Of a DNA stretch of 37,430 nt, positions 1 to 8,132 are shown in pieces. How positions within the stretch are numbered: the stretch's first letter is position 1; the number at the start of each line of letters is the position of its first letter. A model generated the notes under the pieces. That model ran no database searches. It had not been told where the DNA came from and was given only the letters and a program-made list of their open reading frames with translations. The DNA is from an uncultured Clostridia bacterium (GTDB taxonomy: Bacteria; Bacillota; Clostridia; Lachnospirales; CAG-274), in NCBI GenBank assembly GCA_910579745.1, contig CAJTVH010000026.1:1-37430 (forward strand). Direction: 5' to 3'. Both the position numbers and the translations under genes were made by a program.

Positions 1-247
1 TTTTTATACCAACGCCCATTTCATTAGCTATAATATTTGAAAGCGTAGTTTTTCCAAGACCAGGAGGACCATATAATAAAACATGGTCAAGGGTTTCTTT
101 TCTATTTTTAGCCGCCTCAATATAAACGCTCATATTCCTTTTTACTTTTTCTTGCCCTATATAAGTATCAAGGGTTTGAGGTCTGAGCTTTGGCTCAATT
201 TCAATATCTTCATTTCTTAAGTTTGTTTCAATAATTCGTTTGTTAAT
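1..247 (-). CDS. ruvB: RuvB Holliday-junction helicase, N-terminal part (runs off window)
   Basis: RuvB is the AAA+ ATPase that drives branch migration of Holliday junctions together with RuvA. The visible part reads NRIIETNLRNEDIEIEPKLR, then a conserved IGQEKVK segment and the Walker A motif GPPGLGKTT, all typical of the RuvB N-terminus. The rest of the gene lies beyond base 1. It follows ruvA by about 20 bases, so the two are co-transcribed. The start is odd. The RuvB frame has no ATG, GTG or TTG between an in-frame TGA (minus strand, 256-254) and the conserved region. An SD (AGGTGA) lies 6 bases before an ATT at 247-245. An ATG at 264 is in another frame and hits a stop after 15 codons. 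I place the start at the ATT; a one-base sequence error is the alternative. Identity is certain, the start is not. Confidence 0.9.
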   Translation of the reverse strand, partial: MNKRIIETNLRNEDIEIEPKLRPQTLDTYIGQEKVKRNMSVYIEAAKNRKETLDHVLLYGPPGLGKTTLSNIIANEMGVGIK

Positions 248-265
248 TTTAATTCACCTGCCATT

Positions 266-880
266 TTAACGCGCCGATAATTTTTTAAGAGCGATTTTAA
301 TAATTTCAGAGGAACTTAAGGAAGCGTCATCGATTTCCGCAACGGTTTTAATCGTTTCGCTTCTGCCGAAACCAAGAGCTAAAAGAGCGTCTACGGCGTC
401 TTGTTTCTCTGAATCTATATTTTTTACATTAGAAATGTTAATATCAGATAAACCAACAAAATTATTTGAGTATTCAAAAGCGTCAAGCTTATCTTTAAGC
501 TCAAGAACAATTCTTTGAGCTGTTTTTTTTCCTATCCCCTGTCCTTTCGATAAAGAGGTTATATCATCTGTTATAATCGCTAAAGTTATTTTAGAAGGTT
601 CCATAGAAGACAAAAGAGATAACGCGCTTTTCGGGCCTACGCCGGAAACAGAAATAAGTTTGTTGAAAATATCAAGTTCTTCCATTGATAAAAAACCAAA
701 AAGGTCGATGCCATCTTCCCTAACATTCATATAAGTAAATATTTTGATAATTTTATCGTTGACAGAAAGTTTGGTTCTTGTATTTTCAGAAATTCGTATA
801 TTATATCCTATTCCGTTATTTTCAATAACAATACGATTTTCATAAATAAAAGTAATAGTACCTTTAATATAGCTTATCAA
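266..880 (-). CDS. ruvA: RuvA Holliday-junction DNA-binding protein
   Basis: RuvA binds four-way DNA junctions as a tetramer and loads RuvB. The 204 residues match the family's usual length. They show an N-terminal OB-fold starting MISYIKGTI, a first helix-hairpin-helix around VSGVGPKSALSLLS, a second around GQGIGKKTAQRIVLELKDK, an acidic linker, and a C-terminal domain III (DAVDALLALGFGRSE) that contacts RuvB. The start is TTG: it gives the canonical MISYIKG beginning and follows an AAAGGAGA SD on the minus strand. ruvB lies immediately downstream. This is an ordinary DNA-repair pair; nothing in the protein is unusual. Confidence 0.95.
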   Translation of the reverse strand: MISYIKGTITFIYENRIVIENNGIGYNIRISENTRTKLSVNDKIIKIFTYMNVREDGIDLFGFLSMEELDIFNKLISVSGVGPKSALSLLSSMEPSKITLAIITDDITSLSKGQGIGKKTAQRIVLELKDKLDAFEYSNNFVGLSDINISNVKNIDSEKQDAVDALLALGFGRSETIKTVAEIDDASLSSSEIIKIALKKLSAR

Positions 881-1080
881 ATTACAAACTCTCCTTTATA
901 AAATAAATGAGTTTTAAAAATAATTTATACATTAGCAATATAATAGATTGTGAAATATATTTAATTATACTATAAATTATCATAAATTAAAAGCTATAAA
1001 TAATATTTTTTTATATGAAAAAATATTTGTAAATCTCGATATCAAATCACATATAACAATTAATTAAAGAAGGTGTTATT

Positions 1081-1390
1081 TTGAAATATTATATGAGTAA
1101 ATATTGGGAAATGATGAATTCAGATGATCCTGATGTGTGATAAAGGAGATATTGGATGTATTGAAAATACCGAGCGTTATATGGCTTATTTTGAGACTAT
1201 TAAAGAGAATCTTCCTAAAGGATTTTTAAGAATATTTGATAAAAATGATTGGTTTCATGATTTTTCAATAGAAAACATTGAGATAATGAATACAGGAAAA
1301 TATTCTTCTATAATTAAATTTATAACTAATCGGGGTAATATTTTATATGAACTTACGTTTAAAGGAGTAAAAAGTTTTTTTGTAAATATA
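1081..1390 (+). pseudogene. Small unknown gene, frameshifted and cut by an IS
   Basis: A good SD (AGAAGGTG) precedes a TTG start at 1081 that encodes MKYYMSKYWEMMNSDDPDV and then stops. The continuation is in another frame from about 1124 (DKGDIGCIENTERYMAYFETIKENLPKGF and onward) and reads to the edge of the IS at 1391. One frameshift near 1130-1140 therefore separates the two parts, and the 3' end is lost to the insertion. The acidic, aromatic-rich composition, the small size and the position next to an Rhs remnant resemble immunity-type proteins of polymorphic toxin loci, but I cannot name the family. What is seen is a frameshift plus an insertion; the immunity role is inference. Confidence 0.5.
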
Positions 1391-2497
1391 ACGTGAGTTC
1401 GATGAAAAATAAAAGTCCATAAAGTTATTCTGTGGTATAATAAATTTGCGAAAAAAAACATACCAAAGGAGAATAAATCTATGGACGAATTAATTATATC
1501 AGTATTTTATGAAGGTGACAACTTTTGTAAAGAATTTAATGATTATTTAGAAAATAATAGTTTACCCGCAAATGGCAGAGAAGTATCATTAAAGCCAAAC
1601 AGTTTCCTTTCATTAAGTGAGATTATGACAATATATATTGTATTTCATCTATCTGGATATAGAACATTTAAGAGCTTTTATATTCAATTTATTTCTAAAT
1701 GGTACAAAAGCTTCTTTCCTCATCTTGTAAGTTACAATCGGTTTGTATAGCTTATGCCAAATGCCGCTTTGCCAATGACATTTTTTGTATACTCCCAAAG
1801 AGTCCCATACGGAGGAATTAGTTTTGTTGATTCAATAACTCTGGACGTATGCGACAGTCATAGAATCCGACAGCACAAGGTTTTTAAAGAAATCGCTCAG
1901 AGAGGAAAAAGATCTACAGGATGGTTCTATGGATTTAAACTCCATCTTACAATTAATGACCGCGGGGAAATTTTGAGTTTTTATCTGACTGCCGGAAATG
2001 TTGATGACAGAAATCCGAAAGTAATGGGGCATCTTACAAAAGATATGTTTGGAAAACTGTTTGCGGGCAAAAGCTATATTTCTCAGAAACTGTTTGGAAA
2101 TCTTTAGAACAAAGGTATTCAGCTGATAACAAAGCAAAAAAGGAACGCAAAAAAGAAAGGGCTTATGGAATTTTCTGACAGACTTCTTCTCAGAAAAAGA
2201 TCCATAATAGAATCCGTGAATGATTTTTTAAAGAATATTTGTCAGATTGAACATTCAAGGCACAGAAGCTGTCGTAATTTTATAGTTAATCTGATATCAG
2301 GTCTTGCCGCTTACTCTTTTTTACCAAAGAAGCCATTATTACATCTTATATGTAATACTATTTCTGCTTAATAATTTCATAGATATTTTTATTTAGTGTT
2401 TTTGGTAAGGAGTTTTCAAATTTAGAATTTGGCAACTTATTACCGTAGTGCGCCAAAAATTCTATTACATTTTTCTTCTTTTCTGTCGAACTCACGT
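1391..2497 (+). mobile_element. IS982-family insertion sequence, degenerate
   Basis: The element is bounded by inverted repeats: the left end begins ACGTGAGTTCGA and the right end, read in reverse, begins with the same 12 bases. It carries one transposase-like reading frame. The left junction cuts the small gene at 1081 and the right junction abuts an Rhs remnant. The flanks TAAATATA and TAAATTTA look like an imperfect target duplication; I am not sure of it. The transposase has two nonsense codons and a changed catalytic residue, so the copy should be immobile unless helped in trans. Confidence 0.75.
1481..2371 (+). pseudogene. IS982-type DDE transposase with two in-frame TAG codons
   Basis: A single reading frame from ATG 1481 to 2371 shows IS982 hallmarks: SLSEIMTIYIVFHLSGYRTFK near the N-terminus, GWFYGFKLHLTIND in the RNase-H core, LTAGNVDDRNP, and KRSIIESVNDFLKN for the catalytic Glu near the end. 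Two TAG stops interrupt it, at 1748-1750 and 2105-2107, with no frameshift. In the segment that normally reads roughly ADKGYISQ the copy has AGKSYISQ, so a catalytic Asp also appears lost. TAG ends larE in this window, so readthrough as a coding strategy is unlikely and this is a dead gene. The start follows an AAAGGAG SD. Confidence 0.8.
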
Positions 2498-2504
2498 TAA
2501 ATTT

Positions 2505-2989
2505 ATAACGCTCACAGGGACGTTACTGGACTTACGGACAGCGCCGGAAATATAGTGAGGGAATATGAGTACGATGCTTTCGGCACGTAGGTGAATAAGG
2601 ATAAGAACGACACGAACCCATTTAGGTACTGCGGTTAATATTACGATGAGGAGACGGAAAGTATTTACCTAAGGGTGAGTCCGGGTATGAGAAGGTTTAC
2701 GAGCGAGGATTTGGCGAGGGACGGGCTTAACTGGTATATTTATGCTAATAATAATCCTGTTATGTTTAATGATCCGACAGGAAAGGCAACCTGGTTTATT
2801 CATGGTACTTGGTCAGACAGCTCTACATGGACAGAAGAGTTTAAAGATTATTATAAAAATGAAATTTTTCCAGGTGAAGCTGTTGAAGCACATAATTGGT
2901 CTGGTGATCTTAGCGACTCTTCACGTAGGAAATACGCAAATTTATTTTCTAAGGATTTAGATAGTGTTTACACAAGTTATATGATATAA
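2505..2989 (+). pseudogene. Rhs/YD-repeat toxin remnant with lipase-like C-terminus
   Basis: The reading frame from 2505 encodes the end of an Rhs core: RDVTGLTDSAGNIVREYEY, then NPFRYCG-stop-YYDEETESIYL, then the conserved NWYIYANNNPVMFNDPTG border that precedes Rhs toxin tips. In-frame stops at about 2587 (TAG) and 2636 (TAA), and a shortened stretch after IYLR compared with the usual motif, show decay. The variable tip begins KATWFIHGTWSDSSTW and includes HNWSGDLSDSSR, which resembles the start of alpha/beta-hydrolase (lipase-like) toxin tips. It ends at YTSYMI just before the IS5 remnant, so the nucleophile region is missing. GC content is higher than in the surroundings, as is common for Rhs DNA. 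Not functional as it stands. Confidence 0.75.
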
Positions 2990-3020
2990 TAGAATCAACA
3001 AAATTAAAGATGGTTCTATT

Positions 3021-3457
3021 ATGGAAAACTTAAAGCATAGACACGATATAACAGATGAAGTATGGGTTATTATTGAACCCTTATTACCCGGTCAAAAAGG
3101 TCAATGGGGTTGGTATAGCCAAAGATAACAGAAAGTTTATAAACGCTGTTTTTTGGATTTTGCGTACAGGAGCTCCATGTAGTGATTTACCGCCGTTTTA
3201 TGGGAAGTGGGGAACATATCAGCGTTTCCGTCGTTGGAGAGATAAAGGTATATGGGAGAAAATTTTGGAAGCGCTTATTGACGAACCTGATTATGAATGG
3301 CTTATGATTGATGCAAGTCATTGCAAGGTGTATCCTCACGCGGCAGGTGCTCAGGGAGATAATCAGGATATGAGTCGAACAAAAGGGTGCTTAATACCAA
3401 AATTCACCTTGCCGTGGATTCATCTGGTATGCCAGTCAGAGTTATCTTTTGTATAGC
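3021..3457 (+). pseudogene. IS5-family transposase remnant
   Basis: ATG 3021 opens MENLKHRHDITDEVWVIIEP, a typical IS5-group N-terminus. The frame shifts near 3100 and continues as GIAKDNRKFINAVFWILRTG, then WLMIDASHCKVYPHAAGAQG (containing the first catalytic Asp) and NQDMSRTKG. A second shift near 3392-3400 is needed to read TKIHLAVDSSGMPVRVIF. The sequence ends soon after, so the second Asp and the Glu of the DDE triad are absent. Terminal repeats were not found. This is a truncated, inactive copy, different in sequence from the IS5-type element at 36186-37054. It may have removed the 3' end of the Rhs gene. Confidence 0.75.
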
Positions 3458-3833
3458 TTGTAAACAGAGAAATTGAAAATATATAACGAAAAATTTTTTA
3501 TTTATATATTAATATAAATGGTATTTAGTAATTAGGTAGAAAAATATGGTTTAACTATTGACTTAAAGCTATTATTGATGTTAAACTATATTTATGAGTA
3601 TTTATAAATATAGTTTTTATTATTACGCTATAAATTTTAGTTATATTTTATTTTTGGTAATTTTTTTAATGTGCTTTTTTGTGAAAAATATTAAAATTTT
3701 TATGTTGTTAAAAAAGATTTGTTAAAAAGTTGATTTATTCTACAAAATACTATAAAATTTATAAATAGTGTTAAAAAATGATAGAAAGGGGGGGATATTA
3801 ATTCCCTCTTTTTTTAAAAGGAAATGAGATGTT
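3458..3833 (+). other. AT-rich intergenic stretch before the lar operon
   Basis: No gene is visible in about 375 bases. The sequence is almost only A and T. A weak promoter-like pair, TTGATT at 3730 and TATAAA at 3751 with a short 15-base spacer, could serve the lar operon. The only well-defined structure is the G-rich/C-rich hairpin just before larE, listed separately. Confidence 0.4.
3784..3815 (+). terminator. Hairpin plus T-run in the lar leader (terminator or attenuator)
   Basis: A G-run (GAAAGGGGGG, 3784-3793) can pair with CCCTCTTT (3804-3811) across a short AT loop, and T residues continue to 3815. The larE SD and ATG follow within 25 bases. Because it lies immediately before the gene, it could attenuate lar transcription. 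It could equally be a simple terminator of upstream reading if larE has a promoter hidden in it. No known riboswitch fold was recognised upstream. Confidence 0.4.
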
Positions 3834-4577
3834 ATGACTTTAAGGGAGTTTTTTGAGAAGAATGATAAAGTAGCAATTGGTTTTTCGGGAGGAGTTGATT
3901 CATCATATCTTTTGTATGCCGCTAAAAAATATGACATAGATATAAAGGCGTATTATGTCAAAACTCAATTTCAGCCTGAGTTTGAATTTAATGACGCGAT
4001 GAAACTAGCCAAAAATATAGGCGCTGATTTAGAAATAATAGTATTAGACATATTAAAATATGGAGATATAAAAAGTAACCCGAGTAATAGATGTTATTAT
4101 TGTAAAAATAAGATTTTTACTTATATAAAAGAAAGAGCTATTCAAGATGGATATACTATGATTATTGATGGAACAAACGCTTCTGATGATATAAATACTC
4201 GGCCCGGGTTTAAGGCTTTGCATGAACTTGAGATAGAATCTCCTTTAAGAGAGTGTGGGATTACAAAAGAGGATGTACGTGAACTTTCAAAAAAAGCGGG
4301 ATTGTTTACTTGGGATAAAGCGGCTTATTCTTGCCTTGCGACACGTATTTATACGGGAAATAATATAACAGAGGAGAAGCTTAGAAAAATAGAAAAATCA
4401 GAGAAAATTTTATTTGACATGGGTTTTTCTGATTTTAGAGTAAGAATGTATTATGATATTGCTAAATTACAGTTTAGAGAAAGTGAGTTTGAGATGTTTT
4501 TTAATTTGAGGTCAAAGATTTTACGTAAATTAGAACCTTTTTTTGATGATATACTGTTTGATTTGAAAGGAAGGTAG
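3834..4577 (+). CDS. larE: LarE, ATP-dependent sulfur transferase of nickel-pincer cofactor synthesis
   Basis: LarE adenylylates the carboxylates of pyridinium-3,5-biscarboxylate mononucleotide and replaces oxygen with sulfur, giving the dithiolate that later holds nickel. The PP-loop SGGVDSS is at residues 18-24. The Cys in YSCLATR (residue 167) corresponds to the sacrificial sulfur donor of the Lactobacillus enzyme. Two more Cys, 87 and 90, in NRCYYCK make three in all, the pattern reported for LarE proteins that carry a [4Fe-4S] cluster and need not destroy themselves. At 247 residues it has a normal length. The SD AAAAGGA precedes ATG 3834. It ends with TAG 2 bases before larB, so the genes are coupled. 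Confidence 0.93.
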   Translation: MTLREFFEKNDKVAIGFSGGVDSSYLLYAAKKYDIDIKAYYVKTQFQPEFEFNDAMKLAKNIGADLEIIVLDILKYGDIKSNPSNRCYYCKNKIFTYIKERAIQDGYTMIIDGTNASDDINTRPGFKALHELEIESPLRECGITKEDVRELSKKAGLFTWDKAAYSCLATRIYTGNNITEEKLRKIEKSEKILFDMGFSDFRVRMYYDIAKLQFRESEFEMFFNLRSKILRKLEPFFDDILFDLKGR

Positions 4578-4579
4578 AT

Positions 4580-5335
4580 ATGGATAAATTTGATATGAAA
4601 AAGCTTTTACAAGATGTCGCGTCGGGTGAAATCAGTCCAGAAGCGGCGGAACTTAAATTAAAAATTAAGCCTTTTGAGGAGCTTGGTTTCGCTAAACCTG
4701 ATTATCACAGAGGAATCAGGCAGGGGATTCCAGAGGTTATATACGGCGAGGGGAAAACTCCAGAACAAATTGTGAAAATTTCAAAAGCATTGTTAGAAAA
4801 AGGTCAAAAAACTGTTTTGATAACAAGATTGTCTTATGATGCCGCTAATTATGTTAAGAATTATACAAAACTTAAATATTATGAGGAAAGCAGAATAGGA
4901 ATTATCGGGGAAATACCGAAATCTAATACTAAAGGTATAATACTTGTTATAACAGGCGGTACAAGCGATATGCCTGTCGCTGAAGAGGCGTCTCTTACAT
5001 GCGAGGTATTGGGAAATAAAGTTAAAAGGATTTATGATGCTGGAGTAGCGGGAATACATAGACTATTTGCTTATTCAGAAGATATTATGAAAGCCAAAGT
5101 TATTATAGCTATTGCTGGTATGGAGGGGGCTTTAGCGAGCGTGGTTGGTGGTTTGGCAGATTGCCCTGTTATCGCTGTGCCTACAAGTGTTGGCTATGGG
5201 GCTTCTTTTGGCGGGTTGTCCTCTCTTTTGTCAATGCTTAATTCCTGTGCGAGTGGTGTAAGTGTTGTTAATATTGATAATGGTTTTGGCGCCGGTTATT
5301 TGGCGAGTATGATTAATCATATAGGAGGAAATTAA
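4580..5335 (+). CDS. larB: LarB, nickel-pincer cofactor biosynthesis carboxylase/hydrolase
   Basis: LarB carboxylates the pyridinium ring of nicotinic acid adenine dinucleotide and cleaves its phosphoanhydride, the first step to the nickel-pincer nucleotide. The 251 residues show the LarB N-terminal signature FAKPDYHRGIRQGIPEVIYG (about 37-56) and a C-terminal half related to AIR carboxylase (PurE), with VITGGTSDMPVAEEA, VYDAGVAG-like and GGLADCPVIAVPTSVGYG segments. The gene starts 2 bases after larE and ends 6 bases before larC. The SD GGAAGG overlaps the end of larE. No defects are seen. Confidence 0.93.
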   Translation: MDKFDMKKLLQDVASGEISPEAAELKLKIKPFEELGFAKPDYHRGIRQGIPEVIYGEGKTPEQIVKISKALLEKGQKTVLITRLSYDAANYVKNYTKLKYYEESRIGIIGEIPKSNTKGIILVITGGTSDMPVAEEASLTCEVLGNKVKRIYDAGVAGIHRLFAYSEDIMKAKVIIAIAGMEGALASVVGGLADCPVIAVPTSVGYGASFGGLSSLLSMLNSCASGVSVVNIDNGFGAGYLASMINHIGGN

Positions 5336-5341
5336 AAGAAT

Positions 5342-6526
5342 ATGAAAACGATTTATTTGGAATGCAATATGGGTGCGTCAGGAGATATGCTTATGTCAGC
5401 TTTTTTAGAGCTTCATGAAAATCCTGATAAATTTATAGAAAAACTTAATTCTCTCGGTATTCCTAAAATACGATTTAAAAAGGAAGTAGAAAAGAAGTGC
5501 GGAATAATGGGTACGCATATAAACGTTATGGTAGACGGAATAGAGGAAACGGAGCGTATTCATAAGCACAATATTCATAGTGAGCATCATCATAGTGATT
5601 TAAAACATATTGAGCATATTATTGAACATTTAAATTTATCTAAAAAGGTTAAAAATGATGTTATTTCAGTTTATAAGATTATAGCGGAAGCAGAAAGCAG
5701 TGTGCATGGCTGTTCTATTGAGAACATTCACTTTCACGAGGTCGGCACAATGGACGCTATTGCCGATATTGTAGGAGTATGCTCTCTTATCAATGAGTTA
5801 AATGTAGAAAAAATTATCGCTTCTTCCGTAAATACTGGAAGAGGGCAAGTTAAATGTGCTCATGGCGTACTTCCTGTACCGGCTCCGGCTACGGCTTATA
5901 TATTGAAAGGTATTCCAATATATTCAAATAATATTAAAAGTGAGTTATGTACTCCTACGGGGGCAGCTCTTTTAAAATATTTTGTTTCGGAGTTTGATGA
6001 AATGCCGATTATGAGAGTTTTAAAAATAGGTTATGGTTTTGGAACTAAGGATTTTGAGGAAGTTAATTGTGTTAGAGCATTTTTAGGAGAAACGGGGAAT
6101 GCGGATGAGAAAATCACGGAGCTTATATGTAATCTTGACGATATGACAGGAGAGGGAATAGGGTTTGCTATAAACAGGCTTTTTAACGCGGGTGCTTTAG
6201 AGGTATTTACATCTTCAATAATGATGAAAAAAAATAGACCCGCTGTTATGCTTACTTGTGTTTGCAGGGAAGCTCAAAGAGAAGAAATGCTTAGACTTAT
6301 ATTTAAGCACACTTCTACAATAGGAATAAGAGAAAATGTTTTAAACAGATATGTTTTGGACAAAACTGAGAAAATAGTCTCTACGGAATATGGTGATGTA
6401 AGAGTAAAGGAATCTAAAGGATATGGGGTAGTGAAAACGAAAGCTGAATATGATGATTTAGAAAAAATAGCCTTAGAAAATAATATAACTATATCCGATA
6501 TACAAATAAAGAATGTATTATTATGA
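5342..6526 (+). CDS. larC: LarC, nickel insertase of the nickel-pincer cofactor
   Basis: LarC is the CTP-dependent cyclometallase that inserts nickel into the dithiolate cofactor. The N-terminus YLECNMGASGDMLMSAFLEL is typical of the family. A His-rich stretch around residues 65-90 (HKHNIHSEHHH and following) probably collects nickel. HFHEVGTMDAIADIVG and ALLKYF are conserved LarC1 segments; GTKDFEEVNCVRAFLGE and NLDDMTGEGIGFA belong to the LarC2 part. In Lactobacillus plantarum the two parts are joined by programmed frameshifting; here they form one continuous 394-residue frame. No lactate-racemase gene (larA) lies in the window, so the enzyme that uses the cofactor is encoded elsewhere. Confidence 0.93.
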   Translation: MKTIYLECNMGASGDMLMSAFLELHENPDKFIEKLNSLGIPKIRFKKEVEKKCGIMGTHINVMVDGIEETERIHKHNIHSEHHHSDLKHIEHIIEHLNLSKKVKNDVISVYKIIAEAESSVHGCSIENIHFHEVGTMDAIADIVGVCSLINELNVEKIIASSVNTGRGQVKCAHGVLPVPAPATAYILKGIPIYSNNIKSELCTPTGAALLKYFVSEFDEMPIMRVLKIGYGFGTKDFEEVNCVRAFLGETGNADEKITELICNLDDMTGEGIGFAINRLFNAGALEVFTSSIMMKKNRPAVMLTCVCREAQREEMLRLIFKHTSTIGIRENVLNRYVLDKTEKIVSTEYGDVRVKESKGYGVVKTKAEYDDLEKIALENNITISDIQIKNVLL

Positions 6527-6640
6527 TTGTCAATATATTCCGATTATAACAAGCTCTTTAAAATAAAGAGAAATTTAGAAAAAATATTTTACATGGGTAA
6601 AGTAGCAAAATTTTTGAGGGAAAAGCTATTTAGGAAATTT

Positions 6641-6775
6641 TTGTGGTATATTTAAAACTAAAATTCACATAAAAATTATGAGAAATAAAGCGAAATTGAG
6701 GCGTTTTTGTTTTTTATAATTTTTTGGATATTTTTTATATATTTAATAATTTATAATAGTTTTCAAATACTCTAC
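6641..6775. repeat. Decayed MITE-1 copy (D)
   Basis: Starting GTGGTATATTTAAAACTAAA and ending in TAGTTTTCAAATACTCTAC, this stretch matches both ends and the middle of the better-preserved copies at 6817, 21737 and 31917, with many substitutions. It is probably an older insertion of the same family, directly next to copy A. It lies downstream of larC and could act as a weak bidirectional terminator. Confidence 0.6.
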
Positions 6776-6816
6776 AGTAAATTTTTATTTCCTTAATTTA
6801 TATTGGAATTGTTCTA

Positions 6817-6953
6817 GAGCGTATCTGAAAACTAAAATACGCACAAAAAATTATAAAAAATAAAACGAAACAGAAAGGCTTTTCTGTTTAATTGAATCGT
6901 TTTCGCTTATTTTTTAATAATTTCTTGTGCGTATTTTAGTTTTCAGATACGTC
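6817..6953. repeat. MITE-1 copy A, hairpin element with CTA target duplication
   Basis: The ends are inverted repeats: left GAGCGTATCTGAAAACTAAA, right the near reverse complement (TTTAGTTTTCAGATACGTC). CTA flanks both sides (6814-6816 and 6954-6956). The interior is also dyadic: GAAACAGAAA pairs across GGCTT with TTCTGTTT. The whole 137 bases can fold into one long hairpin. There is no coding capacity. The end sequence matches the terminal repeat of the IS5-family element at 36186-37054 at about 15 of 18 positions. Confidence 0.85.
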
Positions 6954-7190
6954 CTAATTAAGAGAGAAGTTATATACACGTTTATTGTATGTTTATCATC
7001 TGATATAGAAATTTTATAAATACACAGAATATTTTTTAAAACTTTATAGTAATAAAAACATTTCTTCCGGAATAACTTATAAAAGAAAAGATAAATTGAA
7101 GAAAACGCCGACTTATTTGTAAGTAAGACAATTTCTGAGACTTTAAGCTGGTATTTTCTAAAAAATAAACTTCGGAAGGAGCAAAACAAT

Positions 7191-7835
7191 ATGCAGTATG
7201 AATTAAAAGATAACAATATAATTAATTTGAGAGGAAAAATACTTTCCGAGTGCGAATTTGACCACGAGGTGTATGGAGAAGGTTTTTATACTTTTTTTAT
7301 AAAAACAAATCGTTTAAGTGATTCTGTTGATATACTTCCTGTAACAATATCGGAAAGACTTATAAACTCAAATATTTTACAGCCTGGAAACTTTGTTGAG
7401 ATTTTAGGACAAATTCGTTCATATAATGGTTTTTCCGATAATAAAAATAAGCTTATTTTAACTGTTTTTGTACGTGATATAAAACAATTATCAGAGACTC
7501 AAAATAAAAATCCAAATCAGGTTACTCTAAATGGTTATATATGTAAAAAGCCTATATATAGAACAACTCCTTTTGGAAGAGAAATTACGGATATTCTTCT
7601 CGCTGTGAATCGAGCCTATAATAAATCTGACTATATACCATGTATATCGTGGGGAAGAAACGCTATATTCGCCAATAAATTAAATGTTGGGGAAAATTTA
7701 TTGATTTCAGGAAGAATGCAGAGCAGAATATATCAAAAAAAGCTTGAAAACGGTGATTTGGCGGAAAAAACCGCTTATGAGGTTTCAATATCAAAGATAG
7801 AGGTTCTTTCTAAGAAAAATAGCGCTGATGAGTAA
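7191..7835 (+). CDS. Single-stranded DNA-binding (SSB/OB-fold) protein, two-domain
   Basis: This 214-residue protein looks like a tandem OB-fold member of the SSB family. The N-terminal half (about 1-105) contains INLRGKILSECEFDHEVYGE and a VEILGQIRSY strand; the C-terminal half (about 110-205) contains NQVTLNGYICKKPIYRTTPF, GREITDILLAVNRAY and SDYIPCISWGRNAIFANKL, the classic SSB signature. It lacks the acidic DDDIPF-type tail of the main replicative SSB, so it is more likely an accessory SSB. The SD GGAAGGAG lies 9 bases before ATG 7191. It stands alone, after two MITE copies and before a convergent trpB2 gene. Confidence 0.8.
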   Translation: MQYELKDNNIINLRGKILSECEFDHEVYGEGFYTFFIKTNRLSDSVDILPVTISERLINSNILQPGNFVEILGQIRSYNGFSDNKNKLILTVFVRDIKQLSETQNKNPNQVTLNGYICKKPIYRTTPFGREITDILLAVNRAYNKSDYIPCISWGRNAIFANKLNVGENLLISGRMQSRIYQKKLENGDLAEKTAYEVSISKIEVLSKKNSADE

Positions 7836-8030
7836 AAGTACATAAGTTTATATGTTTTGTGAAAATTAAAGAGATGTATATAAATATTTTATAAATTTTC
7901 CTAAAATAGAATCTATTTTTTACCCTTAAGAATATTTTAAAAGTCCTAAAATAAATCCGTTTTAGATTTATTTTTTGTGCAAAGATGAGGCGTAAATTTA
8001 TAAATAAAAATTTTTATTGTTTTATGAATC

Positions 8031-8068
8031 AAGCGAGAGACTAAAAAAAGAGGTCTCTCGCTTAATTC
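8031..8068 (+). terminator. Strong hairpin between ssb-like gene and trpB2
   Basis: AAGCGAGAGAC (8031-8041) pairs perfectly with GTCTCTCGCTT (8053-8063), an 11-bp stem around an A-rich loop, followed on the plus strand by AATTCATTTTT. It may end transcription from the SSB-like gene, and from the minus strand it may also stop reading out of trpB2. An AT-only hairpin with a T-run at 7948-7974 lies upstream. A half MITE-1 end (TTTAGTTTTCAAATACACTG, about 8075-8096) follows it. Confidence 0.6.
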
Positions 8069-8132
8069 ATTTTTGTGTATATTTTTAGTTTTCAAATACA
8101 CTGTAAAAAAATTGGAGGGATTTTTTAATTGT

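Noticed and set aside
1748..2107. Two in-frame TAG codons in the IS982 transposase as a hint of amber recoding
   Set aside because: larE ends with TAG at 4575-4577 just before larB, no other gene contains internal TAG, and the transposase also lost a catalytic Asp. Simple decay fits better.
3458..3833. Nickel/cobalt riboswitch before larE
   Set aside because: Only one hairpin is visible; the multi-stem NiCo fold was not recognised.
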